From Centrapalus pauciflorus (Eukaryota > Streptophyta > Magnoliopsida > Asterales > Asteraceae), in NCBI GenBank assembly GCA_020465985.1, contig JAANYP010002985.1, positions 138,494 through 202,493 of the forward strand: a stretch of 64,000 bases of DNA, read 5' to 3'. Numbering within the stretch: the first letter of the stretch is position 1; each line of letters begins with the position of its first letter. Shown piece by piece: positions 1 to 12,853 of this stretch. A program made the translations under genes and the position numbers. The notes beneath the pieces were generated by a model that saw nothing but the letters and a program-made list of their open reading frames with translations, did no database searches and was not told the origin of the DNA.

Positions 1-1100
1 GCCTTAGTGAATACTTATTGAAAGAAGGTTACCACAACGATCTTGTTTGTCCATGCATTTTTATTAAGAGATCTGGATCCAAATATGTTATTATTGATGT
101 GTATGTTGATGATTTGAACATAATTGGAACTCCAGGGGAGCTGCCTAAGGCAGTTGAATGTTTAATAAGAGAATTTGAAATGAAAGACCTCGGAAAACAA
201 AATATTGTCTTGGGTTACAAGTTGAACATCTTAATCGTGGAATCCTTGTGCACCAGGAAGCTTACATAGAAAAGGTGCTCAAAAGATTTTATATGGACAA
301 ATCACATCCACTAAGCACTCCAATGGTGGTGAGGTCACTTGATATTTAAGGACCCGTTTTGACCTCCGGACATTGACGAGGAAATTCTTGGTCTAGAAGT
401 ACCATGTTTAAGCGCCATTGGAGCATTAATGTTTCTTGCGAGTCATACCCAAACAGACATATCATTCTTATTGAATTTATTGGCAAGATATAGCTCGTGT
501 CCTACGAAAAGACATTGGAACGGAGTAAAACAAATACTTCGATATCTTCAAGGGACAAAAGATATAGGTCTATATTACACTAAACAAATCAAAGGAAGTT
601 TAGTTGGTTTTGCAGATGCGGGATATATGTGTGATCCTCACACTGGTCGATCTCAAAGGGGATATGTTTTCACAAGCAGAGTTACTGTAATTTCAATGTG
701 TTCCATAAAGCAAATGATCACAACAACTTCATCCAATCATGCAGAACTTTTAGCTACCCATGAAGCAAGTCGAGAATGTGTTTGGTTAAGAAATGTGATA
801 CAACATAGTCACAAATCTTGCTGCATTTCCTTAGGAATGGAAGCACCAACAGTATTGTATGAAGATAAATCAGCTTGTATTGCACAACTAAAGGAAGGAT
901 GCATCAAAGGTGATCGAACCAAGCATATCATACCAAAGTTCTTTTACACTCATGACTTGCAAAAGAACGGTGATATTACTGTTCATCAAAGTCGCTTGAG
1001 CGAGAACTTGTCTGACTTATTTACCAAGTCACTTCCTACCTCAACGTTTAGAAAATTGGTGTATGGCATTGGGTTACGTCATCTTAAAGAGATCAAGTAA
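1..1100 (+). pseudogene. copia reverse transcriptase C-terminus and RNase H, degenerate
   Basis: The first open piece (about 18-269) carries the RT motif YVDDLNIIG, with the conserved YVDD catalytic box, then FEMKDLG. Between about 270 and 428 the frame is broken by several stops and shifts. From 429 to 1100 a 223-residue open stretch covers the end of RT (SCPTKRHWNGVKQILRYLQG) and the RNase H domain. That domain has the conserved GFADAGY, AELLATHEA, KSACIAQLKEG and RTKHI segments in the usual order and ends in the common C-terminal DLFTKSLP. In an active element this polyprotein part would make cDNA and remove the RNA template. The RNase H part looks nearly intact and the RT part does not, so I call it a pseudogene. 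Confidence 0.85.
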
Positions 1101-1316
1101 TGCAACCATCAGGTGGAGAAATACGCGTTGCACTCTTTTTCCATTGGCCATGGTTTTTCCAAATGGGTTTTCTTGGCAAGGTTTTTAATGAGGCAACATC
1201 TTTAAGCGGATTAAAAGGATCAAATATTCTTTTTTCCTTCACTAGGTTTTTGTCCCACGGGGTTTTTTTTCTAGTAAGGTTTTAACGAGACATGTTTGTC
1301 GAAATGATGGATAGCC

Positions 1317-1533
1317 AATGGGGAGCGTTATAAATAAATCATAAAAGGTTATCCATAACTCCCAATCTTTCATATTATCAACCTTTGGCTTTCTTTTAGA
1401 ATAGTTATAACCATTGTAAGGTGTCTATAAATAGTTGGCATGTATCACCCAAAGTGATATTGGAATAAAATTCTCCTTCTTATATTGCAAATATATTAGT
1501 GTTTATGATTTGATCATATTATTATTTATAACA
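1317..1533 (+). repeat. PPT and 3' LTR of the first copia element
   Basis: A purine tract (AATGGGGAG, 1317-1325) is followed by a ~208-bp segment, 1326-1533. It starts CGTTATAAAT (expected TGTTATAAAT) and ends ATTTATAACA, so its ends are inverted repeats. A TATA-like TCTATAAATAG lies near 1422-1432. These are the features of a short copia LTR. The 5' partner is outside the window, so length and identity cannot be confirmed here. Confidence 0.65.
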
Positions 1534-2130
1534 ATAACTAAATAACCAAGACAAACTAATTACAACAACCATAAAATTAAAAATGACTTTTTTCGAATTA
1601 ATTAAAAACTAAGAATAGCAACTAAAATTAAAGTTAAAAACGGAAACAATCAAAGCACAAAAACTAATTAATAGAAATGAAACTTTAAATTGCGAAAAAC
1701 GTCACTCACATGGAACCCGGATAACTATGATCAATTGTCTATACGAATTGATTGACAACTAATTAATCGAATATAAATCAACTAATAGAGTCACTTTAAA
1801 AACGAATGTTCCAATGTCAATCAATTCTATCATCACAATAATGTCTAAAAATTGAATGATAATGGTTATTTGGTGTTATATTTCACTCAATCAATGGATT
1901 CAATTTGTTTCCGTTCACCATGTGTTACTAAATAATCTAAGTAGTCCGTATACCATGCACATAATAAAATTCTATCTCTATAACTCAGGCCAATATCATA
2001 ACATTTGTTATGGCCAGTCTGAATTAATTGTCAAATACATTAACCAAAAGACCCCAAGAATACATTTATTGTTTTGGATTTAAACCATATTGTCCCAGAA
2101 ATATGCATTTTAATACGTTACAAACAAAAT
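1534..2130. other. AT-rich intergenic, no gene recognised
   Basis: Only short frames occur here. A small hairpin (ATAACA-TT-TGTTAT flanked by GGCC) lies near 1990-2018. The stretch may include the degraded body of the CACTA-like element that ends at 2418, but I cannot mark its left end. Confidence 0.4.
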
Positions 2131-2418
2131 GGCCATTTGTGACACTTAAATTTAAAAAAGTGTCACTATAGAGCGTCAAATATTTTCATCTATGCAACAA
2201 AAAAAATGAGTAAAGTTGGAGTGCGTATGCATATATAGTGACTGAAAATGTATGTAGGTATAGCCTCTAATATTTTTTTGACAAAATTTTGGTGTCACTT
2301 TTTAAAAAAAGTGTGAGTAAGAAGTAGATTTATATCTACTCTATTCTTTAAGTGACACTAAAAATATGATATAATGACTCTTTTTTGTGTGTCATTAAAT
2401 AACACTATTCTTGTAGTG
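2131..2418. mobile_element. CACTA-like transposon right end, partial
   Basis: The segment ends in TTCTTGTAGTG (2408-2418), the reverse complement of CACTACAAGAA, the classic CACTA terminus. Several subterminal copies of GTGTCACT or its complement AGTGACAC lie at about 2140-2165, 2292-2315, 2350 and 2388, as is common in CACTA subterminal regions. No matching CACTACAAGAA left end was found upstream, so the element is truncated or its left end is too diverged to see. Confidence 0.45.
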
Positions 2419-2570
2419 ATATATGTTTTTATTAACCTAGGTGTTTGTTAATATTTTTGTGTGAGATGACAGTGGTATGTGGATGGACATGTTGTTAAGA
2501 TCCCGATCTTAATTTTGTTATATTACGATTTAACGTTTTTAAACAGCAAAAACATATTGATCCTTGGTAG

Positions 2571-2815
2571 TAGGGGTGAGCTCGGTACTGGACCGTACTG
2601 AACCGGTACCGATCTCGAAAATACCGAAACCGAATTATTAGTTTTGAAAGAACCGAATACCGAACCGTATAATTTTATATGGTGCCGGTTCGGTTCCGAA
2701 TACTGAATTTTAGCTAATTTAAAAACCGAATACCGAACAAAATATATTAATTCGTTATCGGTCGGTAACGGTATCAGTTCAGGTTTGGAAAATGGTACCC
2801 GTCACTCACCCCATA
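2571..2815. mobile_element. hAT-like MITE
   Basis: This ~245-bp element has inverted ends TAGGGGTGAG and CTCACCCCATA. Its body is rich in ACCGAATACCGAAC-type repeats, a look shared with many plant hAT-derived MITEs. The 8 bp on each side are CTTGGTAG and CTTGGTCA, which match at six of eight positions and fit an aged hAT-size target duplication. It has no coding capacity. Confidence 0.65.
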
Positions 2816-2823
2816 CTTGGTCA

Positions 2824-3640
2824 GATTCATCCCGACATAGGAATATAGGATCTTAGTTAGTCATGATCTTAGGAGCTATCGCATATATAATATCTTAGTA
2901 TCTCGATTTTGATCCACTACAACTTTTTGATTAAAAAGTTTTAAAAGATAATAAATAAGTTAAATAAGGTTTTAATATCATGTGGCAACATGGTGATCGA
3001 ATGAAATTATAATATTCGTTTTCATATACTACAAAAATTCAAAAATTATACTTTAATTTATGTAAACACGTTTCTAAATCATATATAATTATTTCAAATA
3101 TTTAAATTTATAAATGATATGATACTCTATATTTGTAATATATAATCTAAACTTAAATTAAAAAATGCACCACGATATATATAAATTAAATTATATTCTG
3201 ATTTTAATAATGCCTAATTTATTAATTAAATACTAATAAATAAATATTAAATATTTATTACATATGAAGAGACTTACTTTAACAAATCAATTTAAAATTA
3301 AAATTAGAAAAAAAAAAAGAAAAAAGAAAAAATGTCATGGTGGAGACCATTTGGTATATATACAACGGTCAAATCAATTAAACTTATAACGGTAATGTTT
3401 CCAAAGATTTTGCAACGTTATAATAGTAATATTCAATGTTATACACAATCATATTTACTAAAAAAATCTAAATTTTAAATAGTTACATTTTAATTATAAA
3501 AAGATCTAATTAGAATTTTGGATCGTGCATCTGAATAATAAAGTTTTTTTTATACAATTAAACATAAGATAATGGTTTAAATAGACAACTACAAACATAT
3601 GTATAATTAAAATCATAATTTTAATTAGGTAAGAAGCGGG
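2824..3640. other. AT-rich intergenic, nothing recognised
   Basis: Very AT-rich sequence with short frames only. I see no domain, repeat boundary or RNA gene in it. Confidence 0.5.
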
Positions 3641-3689
3641 AAAATGAAATTTTCGAGCATTGTGGAAGCGACACATTTTTTTAACAAAA

Positions 3690-4195
3690 AAATATACCAA
3701 AAACACGTGCCAATGATAAATTTTGATTATGTACGTAGAGTATCGCAGACACGTGTCATCAATTGTTTTGCTTTATTATAGTATATAGACATGTGACATA
3801 ATAAAATTTGATTATGTACTGCATAACCCATTTGTTTTTCTTTTTTAAAGTAACTAGTTTATTATCCCGTGTATTACACAGATTATAATAATTCATTGTT
3901 TTCTTAAAACATGTATATAAACTAAAAATTTTATTATAAATATAAAAATATCTTAAAATACTAATGATAAACTACTGTAAATGAATTATTGAACTACTAT
4001 GAAATAATAAAGTACATACTTCTCTGTCAAAATTAAACATATAAATATTGATATTTAAATAAATACATATAAAAGATTTGAATAACAAAAAGATTGTAAT
4101 TATGGGAGAAAGAGGAAAATCGAACAAGTGAGTGAAGGAGAAAGAAACACGTGACATGAATTATCTTTTTTTTTTTTATTAGTATTAATATTACC
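3690..4195. repeat. Duplicated Helitron-bearing segment, copy 1
   Basis: This segment recurs almost unchanged at about 4946-5451. Matching points such as ACGTGCCAATG and ACACGTGACATG are offset by exactly 1256 bp at both ends. The repeat includes a Helitron-type 3' end on the minus strand. CTAG lies at 3854-3857, followed on the plus strand by ATCCCGTGTATTACAC, which reads in reverse as a hairpin about 10 nt before CTAG|T. It also includes the 5'-like string CTTTATTATAGTATATAGA. Confidence 0.8.
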
Positions 4196-4317
4196 TATCA
4201 ATATTAATATTACCTATCATTAGAAACCAGAACCTTCGACGAATCGATGAATGTAATCTATGTATAAATGTCAAGTATTCTATGTAGAGTATCACGTAGA
4301 ATGTCAAATATCATATA

Positions 4318-4585
4318 CTAGTTTATGACCCACGTATTACATGGATATTTTTAGTTAAAATTTATTTATATAAAATGCATATAAGTAAAAATAAAAACAT
4401 ACAAAAATAATAATAATGTTTATCTTTTATTATTTGTAGATTAAAAAATAAAGTAAATTTATCTTTTTTAAAATAATAAATTGTATTTATCTTTTATTTT
4501 TTTATAACAATAAATTGTAATTATCGTTTTGATGAAAGCGTAGAGGTGACACATGACATTTGATGTTTTCCTTTATTATATATAA
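4318..4585 (-). mobile_element. Short Helitron-like element
   Basis: On the minus strand the 3' end is at CTAG (4318-4321), preceded by a hairpin made of ATGTAATACGTGGG. The probable 5' end is near 4575-4585 (plus-strand CTTTATTATATATA), with ACACATGACA just inside. The ends resemble those of the neighbouring Helitron-like copies. No Rep/helicase is encoded, so it would be non-autonomous. Confidence 0.5.
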
Positions 4586-4945
4586 AAATAATGATTTTCA
4601 CAACTATTTCAAATTATATGAATTTCTTTTCATTTGAATCCAAATTTTTACATTTGGATCTAACTATGATCATTAAAGATAATCATGATAGATATTTATT
4701 TTAGGTAAACATTAATTTAGTATGTTGTTATATCTAATATATTATAATTCATTAATAAGATTAATGTAGTAAATTAGGAAAAAGAAGCGGGAAAATGAAA
4801 TTTTCGAGCATTGTGGAAGCGACACGTGTCATCAATTGTTTTGCTTTATTATAGTATATAGTATCTACGTAGAGTATCGCAGACAAACTGAAAAAAAAAA
4901 CATTTTTTAACAAAAATATACCAAAAACACATTTTTTTAACAAAA

Positions 4946-5451
4946 AAATATACCAAAAACACGTGCCAATGATAAATTTTGATTATGTACGTAGAGTATC
5001 GCAGACACGTGTCATCAATTGTTTTGCTTTATTATAGTATATAGACATGTGACATAATAAAATTTTATAATGTACTGCATAACCCATTTGTTTTTCTTTT
5101 TTAAAGTAACTAGTTTATTATCCCGTGTATTACACAGATTATAATAATTCATTATTTTCTTAAAACATGTATATAAACTAAAAATTTTATTATAAATATA
5201 AAAATATCTTAAAATACTAATGATAAACTACTGTAAATGAATTATTGAAATACTATGAAATAATAAAGTACATACTTCTCTGTCAAAATTAAACTTATAA
5301 ATATTAATATTTAAATAAATACATATAAAAGATTTGAATAACAAAAAGATTGTAATTATGGGAGAAAGAGGAAAATCGAACAAGTGAGTGAAGGAGAAAG
5401 AAACACGTGACATGAATTATCTTTTTTTTTATTAGTATTAATATTACCTAT
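4946..5451. repeat. Duplicated Helitron-bearing segment, copy 2
   Basis: Second copy of 3690-4195, offset by 1256 bp. The Helitron-like CTAG terminus is at 5110-5113. Differences seen by eye are a handful of substitutions and a shorter T run near 5420. A further partial copy of the left part (GAAGCGGGAAAATGAAATTT) lies at 4785-4860. Confidence 0.8.
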
Positions 5452-5830
5452 CAATAGATATTTATTAAAATATAGTTATGGTTAAATAAATGATTTATCA
5501 ACAAAAAATGACAAATTAAAAAAAATTGAAGGTTTATTAAAATATAGTTTTGATTTATATAAAGAGTTTTATTTATTGAAATGTAGTTGGTTGGTTGATA
5601 TTTATATTTATAAAAAAAATTGAAGGTAAATAAATTTAAGTTGGTCAATTAATTACAATATTAAAGAAAGTAATTATGGAAATTTAGTATTAATTACAAT
5701 ATTAAAGAAATTAATTAAGGAAATTTAGGAGGGAAAATGAAAAAATTAAAGCTTAATATGATGTGACATGTGGCAAGAAGTGTTCTTCTTTATTATATAA
5801 TACTAGTTATCAACCCACGTATCACGTGGA
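5452..5830 (-). mobile_element. Abutting Helitron-like ends
   Basis: Near 5785-5806 the plus strand reads TTCTTCTTTATTATATAATACTAG, joining a 5'-type end (TTTATTATATAA) to the 3'-type end of another copy (CTAG at 5803-5806, then CAACCCACGTATCACGTGG, a hairpin on the minus strand). Tail-to-head arrangement is common where Helitrons insert next to each other. Confidence 0.5.
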
Positions 5831-6222
5831 TATCTTATAAATAAAAGTTTACTAAAAATCTACACAAAATGTCAGTTACATACCAAAATGTTTTTTTTTT
5901 TCTAAAATAATGCGGAAATAGTATTATCTTTCATTATCAAGGATAATTAAAAATCTTCTATTTTAAATATGTATGAATACTATTTATCGTGTCTCATCTT
6001 TTTAAAACTTTTTATTTTTAGTTTTTTATGTATAAATAAAAAACTAAAAAATTACTTTTTAAAGAGAATAAAATTTAAAAAATTAAAAAATTAAAAAAAA
6101 ATTATAAAACAACTCATTTTCAATATTGCATTATTTTTACTTTTTAAATATATAACATAATGTATAGTTTGCTAACATTAGTAGTTAGATCGGAAACTTA
6201 CTTACATCAATTAAAAAGATTG

Positions 6223-6278
<56 letters not shown>
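6223..6278. repeat. (TA)n microsatellite
   Basis: About 28 TA units, directly joined to the left end of the element at 6279-6671. Confidence 0.95.

Positions 6279-7177
<899 letters not shown>

Positions 7178-7207
<30 letters not shown>
7178..7207. repeat. (TA)n microsatellite
   Basis: About 15 TA units at the right flank of copy 2. Confidence 0.9.
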
Positions 7208-7210
<3 letters not shown>

Positions 7211-7353
7211 TTAAATAGGTAGTTACTTATATTTTTATTTAAATTTTAAAAATAAATTAGATAACTAATTAAGAAGAATCCTATATGAAAAATAGGGTGG
7301 AAATAAATAATTTTTATCAACCGAAGAAAAGACACGTGATGCTAGACATTTTC

Positions 7354-8080
<727 letters not shown>

Positions 8081-8160
8081 GGATAAGGAAATGGCACGTG
8101 GCATGAGAGGTTTTCTTTTATCAATATACTAGTTTATTACATGCGTATTACGAGGATATT
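8081..8160 (-). mobile_element. Helitron-like terminus
   Basis: CTAG at 8129-8132 is followed on the plus strand by TTTATTACATGCGTATTACGAGG, a weak form of the 3' hairpin seen at 3854, 4318 and 5803. Just to its left are GGCGGGAAATAAAAAATTT and GGCACGTGGCATGA, which match the 5'-side text of the other copies. So two ends again abut. Confidence 0.45.
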
Positions 8161-8457
8161 TTTAATACATATAAAACATAATAAATTAAAGGGTAAATGT
8201 ATAAATATTATTTTTTTAAACAAAAGTATATAAGAATGATATTATTATCCATTACGACCTATTTATTTTATTTAAGTCTAAATATATATGAATAGTAATT
8301 ATTTTCTTATATTTTTTTAAACCTTTATTATATTATATGATAATTAATAAGTTAATAAAGTATTAGAATTTGTTTGATTTGATTTGAATTTAAAAGTAGA
8401 TTATATTAGATTTGGATAGATATAATTTAATTTTTTTATTATTTTAAAAACCTATAA

Positions 8458-8630
8458 ATGCCACGTGTGGATTCATGGTGATGACACGTGGCTTCACAAG
8501 GATAAGTATATATACTCTGTTATTATTATTTATAGATTACAAAGATCAAATTAAACGCTAAAATTGTAAGGTACACGTGGCAATCTCAGGTGAAGCCAAG
8601 TGGCGCTCTATCTAGGTGCCATGTATCTAG
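8458..8630. other. Cluster of CACGTG (G-box) palindromes
   Basis: CCACGTGTGG (8461), ACACGTGGC (8485) and ACACGTGGC (8574), with the near-match CCAAGTGGCG, lie within 170 bp. CACGTG also marks the 5' ends of the Helitron-like copies in this region, so these are more likely transposon subterminal sequence than a host promoter. Confidence 0.4.
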
Positions 8631-8989
8631 TTACTCTTAATTATAATAGAATAGATAGATATAGATATATAAAGATTATTTTTTTTCCTTGTAAAACTTT
8701 TCAAAAACAGGAATAAGCTTAAATGCACTTTTAAAACACAAAACACAACCATTACTTACTTTTGAATTCTTAGATAATTTTTATTGGCTTTGATATTGAA
8801 TTTGATATTGGTTTTGATATTAAATCTATTGGTTTTGGTACTTGTTGTTTTTTTTTTTGTCGATGAATGGCAAAAACCGATTGTAGCCGGTCTTATATCG
8901 AAGAAATCGATACCAATATCCGTAACAAAATTTTATACATGGTTCGAAACCCGGTATTAATGACATGCCTTGAAAAATCCATATATACC

Positions 8990-9060
8990 ACATGGTTTGG
9001 TACTAGTACACGACCAATCTCACCACGCGTTGCAACGGGATGAATTAGATTATAATTCAT
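8990..9060 (-). mobile_element. Possible degraded Helitron 3' end
   Basis: On the minus strand CCCGTTGCAACGCGTGG (hairpin core CGTTGCAACG) precedes CTAGT (plus-strand ACTAG near 9003). The hairpin-to-end spacing is longer than usual, so the call is weak. Confidence 0.3.
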
Positions 9061-9384
9061 TTATAAATCAAAATTTTGAAAAATTATAAATTAATTTATC
9101 ACGGTATGCCTAGTAATTAAATATATAAAATAAATTATTTTAACATTTTAACAATGCCTATTTTTATTAATTAGATATCAATAGTTAAAGAATGGGTTGG
9201 ATAAATTGGTAATCCATTTTTGATGTGTCAAAATATATTTTAAGCACCTTGTGTCTAACTTCTTGCTAATATCTAATAATAAGATCATCACCGTTATAAG
9301 TAATAGTGAAATTTTAAATCTTTATTAAGTATATGAAAAGACTTGCTTTGCCAAATCTCATTTTAAATAATAATATATAGTTAC

Positions 9385-9530
9385 CAAACGGTAATAGGGT
9401 GAAGTTATAAGTGAGAGGTCACGGGTTCGATTCCCGTCGGAGCCAAGTTGAAATTTAGGTGGAATAAGTAAGTCTGGTAGTAAAGGAGTAGTTTAGGACT
9501 AGGAGTAGGATAGTTTGCCGTTCAAAAAGA
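9385..9530 (+). mobile_element. tRNA-derived SINE, 5'-truncated
   Basis: The RNA polymerase III B box GGTTCGATTCC is at 9424-9434, in the tRNA-like context GAGAGGTCACGGGTTCGATT. It is followed by ~90 bp of tRNA-unrelated sequence ending GTTTGCCGTTCAAAAAGA. This head, body and A-rich tail layout is that of plant SINEs. No convincing A box is seen upstream, so the 5' end is truncated or eroded. It is not a tRNA gene, because no cloverleaf can be drawn. Confidence 0.6.
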
Positions 9531-10322
9531 TATATATATATAGTTAAAAACTAGATTTAATAATCCCTCATTTATAATATCAAATACATATTAAGGTTAC
9601 TTTTCATTAAACTTCATCAATATATAAATGAGATGATGTATAATTTGTTTAAAAATAATAATAAAACTTATGAGTTAACCTCTAATTTTCTTTAAGAACA
9701 AATTTCATAAATTAAATGATTGAATTCATTACTCTCGAATATATATCTTCAATATTCTAATTAACTTAATTATAGAAATTCTTATAAATTGTATCGTTTT
9801 GATAATTGATTTTACTTCATCAGTTTTACATAAAAAAAATATTACTTTAATAGGATCTTTCGTTTCTATGAGTTACAATCACGATTTCGTAAATAAAAAA
9901 ATAATTTGAAGTAGTCAAGTAGGATGTGTCGATTATAATTACTAACAACATTATCGACTAAGGCGTTTTATTTCTGTTTTACAACATACATGCATCTAAT
10001 TCATAACCATTGATCCTCTCATATTGGTGCAAAAGGACCACTGATCATATATATGTTTGACTAAAACTTTAATATAAAACCGTTTTATTCTACATGTTAG
10101 TTAATTCCTAGAAGTCACTTTTGGACTTTTTGGTTTTGTGGGGATATCTATATGTATAACGTCAAGGTGTTCAGCAATCAGCAGCATGTTGCATGCTTAG
10201 ATCAACTTGTTAAACAGATCACGCGATAAGTAAATGCAATTGATGTCAAGCACATGAAGATTAGAAACACCGATATTTAGAAAACAATAGCTTCCCACAG
10301 ACACTGGACGTAATGCAAAAAA
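9531..10322. other. AT-rich intergenic, nothing recognised
   Basis: Short frames only. I find no domain or repeat boundary. Confidence 0.5.
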
Positions 10323-10692
10323 TGTTGGGAGAAAAAGTAATTTTGTTTCTTTTACTCTCATGGACATTACAAGACTCCAAAGTTATAACCATCACTCATA
10401 ACTCCTAAGATACCGTTGGTTTTTCACATCCATGTGTTACAAAACCCTTAGTTTACTTGCAATCAAAGACTCATAAAAAACATAATTAACAAAGAAATAA
10501 CATAACTAGAAAATAACATAATTGACTTAATAATAATTTTGAATCATTCAACACTCTCTTGATTCAAAATCACACACTCATAGTGTGAAGAGAAATTAAG
10601 ATGGATCGCAACCTAGGAAATGTTGCACTGATACCATGATTGTTGGGAAAAGAAATACTCTGTTTTTGATATATTTACTTCATTAAAACTTT
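10323..10692 (-). mobile_element. TRIM-like miniature LTR element, left part
   Basis: A ~231-bp LTR-like segment (10323-10553) starts TGTTGGGAGAAAAAG and ends ATTCAACA. An internal region of under 100 bp follows, then a minus-strand primer site (10625-10636, GCACTGATACCA on plus, one mismatch to the iMet-tRNA site). A second LTR start (TGTTGGGAAAAG) is at 10641. A purine-rich tract on the minus strand (GAATCAAGAGAG) abuts the left LTR. The second LTR is interrupted at 10692 by the foldback MULE and resumes at 24836, ending GAATCATTCAACA at 24868. The tiny internal region with PBS and PPT but no gene is the hallmark of TRIM elements. The two LTRs are unequal in length, so one is deleted. Confidence 0.55.
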
Positions 10693-12145
10693 GAGTAAAT
10701 TACAAAAATGTCCATGTGGTTTGGTCAAAATTATGAATATGATCCCTGGTTTTTAAAAGTTACATAAATGGTTTTTCAAAACATTATTTACTTGCAGAAA
10801 TAATCTCTCTTTATCTTAACTTTTTTTGAATGACGATTTTGCCTTTTTTCTCAATAACAATTTTGGTCCCTTAACTATGTAATTTATTTTCGGGTTTAGT
10901 TGTTTTCACGAATTTTAGTTTTATTCAAATTTTAAATGGTAATTTCAAAAATTAATCATTATTATTAGTTATACATTTTTATTTTTTAAAATACATTTAT
11001 TCTTTATCTATTAAAAATTATCCCCATTAAAATATTTAATTTATTTAATTATGATTCTTTTATATATTCAATTTAATTATTAAATAACTATTTATCTTAT
11101 ATTTCATTTGATAGAATGACACATTTTTATCTTTTATATGTTTTCATCTAAATATTTCATTACGTTAATGTACTTTGATCAAATTATATTTTTTAAGAAA
11201 ATATATAAACTAAGGGTTTTATTCATTTTCATTTAGTTATCTTTTTTAATATGTTTGGATTTAAATTTAGTATTTATTTATTTTTATTTCAATTTTTTTT
11301 ATAATAATACGTTTCAATTTAAAGTTAGTGTTTTATTCAATTTGTTTTAACTATTTTCCTACTTACTACATTTCAGTTTAACTATTTTGTTTTAACTATT
11401 TTCTTACTTCTTTTAGTGTTTTATTCAATTTAATTTCTAATAAAAATGTATAAATTTAACATTTAATTTTATTCTTTTGTATTTAAAATTTTTTTACGTT
11501 AATACATTTCGACTTAATTATTATCTTTAATACATTTCTAATTAATTATTATTTTCAACAGAAAATATATAAACTTAACATTTTATTCGTTTTTATCTTA
11601 AATATATTGTAACATTAATGCATTTCGAATTAATTGTAATTTGAAGTAAAATATATAAACTATATAATCTTAACATAAACATTTATATGTTTTAATTTAA
11701 TGAAATATATATGTTTTGGATTGTATACTTTGTTAGATCCATTTTGTTTGTATATTTTATAATTAAATTAAAACATATCAATTTAATAAAATAGTCAAAT
11801 GGAAATGGAAACATGATAATGTAACAAAATAGTCAGAGTAAAACGAATAAATCAGTAAAATGTATTACAAAAAATTATTTATATCAAAATGAATAAAACA
11901 CCAAAATAATTAGAATAAAACAATATATAGGATGAGTGCCACTATATGTAAAAATAGTTAAATTAAACTGTCCCTAAGTTTATTTTTTTTCATAAATTAT
12001 AATTTAATAAAAAACTATTAACATAACTAAATAGTTGGATGTAAACATATAAAAGATAAAAATGTATAAATAATTTTACAAATAAAACGTAAGATAAACA
12101 TATTTTTAATAAATAAAGTGGATATATAAAAGAGACGTAAATTAA

Positions 12146-12152
<7 letters not shown>

Positions 12153-12220
<68 letters not shown>
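12153..12220. repeat. (TA)n microsatellite
   Basis: About 34 TA units ending exactly at the start of the solo LTR at 12221. Confidence 0.95.
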
Positions 12221-12224
<4 letters not shown>

Positions 12225-12853
12225 ACATCCCGTTTTCAGAGTTATTGCGTGGAATTATTTTAGTGGATGTTTAAATAATTAATATCGTGTTGGGCCAATG
12301 AGATCCCGAGTAGTGGATTCTACGTGTCGGGTTTGCGAGTTACGTGTCTCCGAATAATTAATTTAGTGGATTAATTATATAATTGAGTTCGTGGAATTAA
12401 TTGGGTTAAGTGGATATTAGTTGTGAAAAAGTGATATCGGGTTCGGGTTAGTGGATCGGAACCCGCCTAAAAGAGGAAAGTTTATATACGTGCGTTCCTT
12501 TTTCTTTCTTTCCTTATTGAGAAAGCGTGATAGTGTGTGTGTGTGTGAAAGTGTGTGTGGGTTCGTGAGGAAGCAGCAGCAGCAAGGGAGAAAGCTTCTA
12601 AAATCCATGCTTGAGTGCTGAAATTCATCCTTTGCTTCCATTCTTGAGTTTGAAGGTTTCAAAGGTAAGGATTTTGATTATTAAGCTAAAAATTCGAGAT
12701 ATATAATGTGGGAATTATGTGACAGGGTATGAGATATGTGTATGCTGTTATGTATGGGATATACGTGTGTTTCCTTGGCTGAAATCGGAAGGAAAATGGA
12801 GTTTTGGTACCTCCTGGGCAGCCATGGCGTCGAACAGAGGAAGAAGACGAACG

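Larger units (their letters stand above)
1..1533 (+). mobile_element. 3' portion of a Ty1/copia LTR retrotransposon
   Basis: The window opens inside the reverse transcriptase of a copia element. It continues through RNase H, a short non-coding stretch, a purine tract and a ~208-bp 3' LTR. Everything upstream (gag, protease, integrase, 5' LTR) is outside the window. The stretch after RNase H has the low-complexity text rich in GGTTTT and TTGGCAAGG typical of short-LTR plant copia elements of the Ivana/Ale type. Lineage is inferred by eye. The element is dead, because the RT region is frameshifted. Confidence 0.85.

Noticed and set aside
1856..2083. 75-residue plus-strand frame
   Set aside because: AT-rich, no homology recognised, no start context and repeats around it, so not supported as a gene.
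9400..9440. Possible tRNA gene around GGTTCGATTCCCG
   Set aside because: Only a B box is present, with no A box or cloverleaf, and the downstream body and CCGTTCAAAAA tail fit a SINE.
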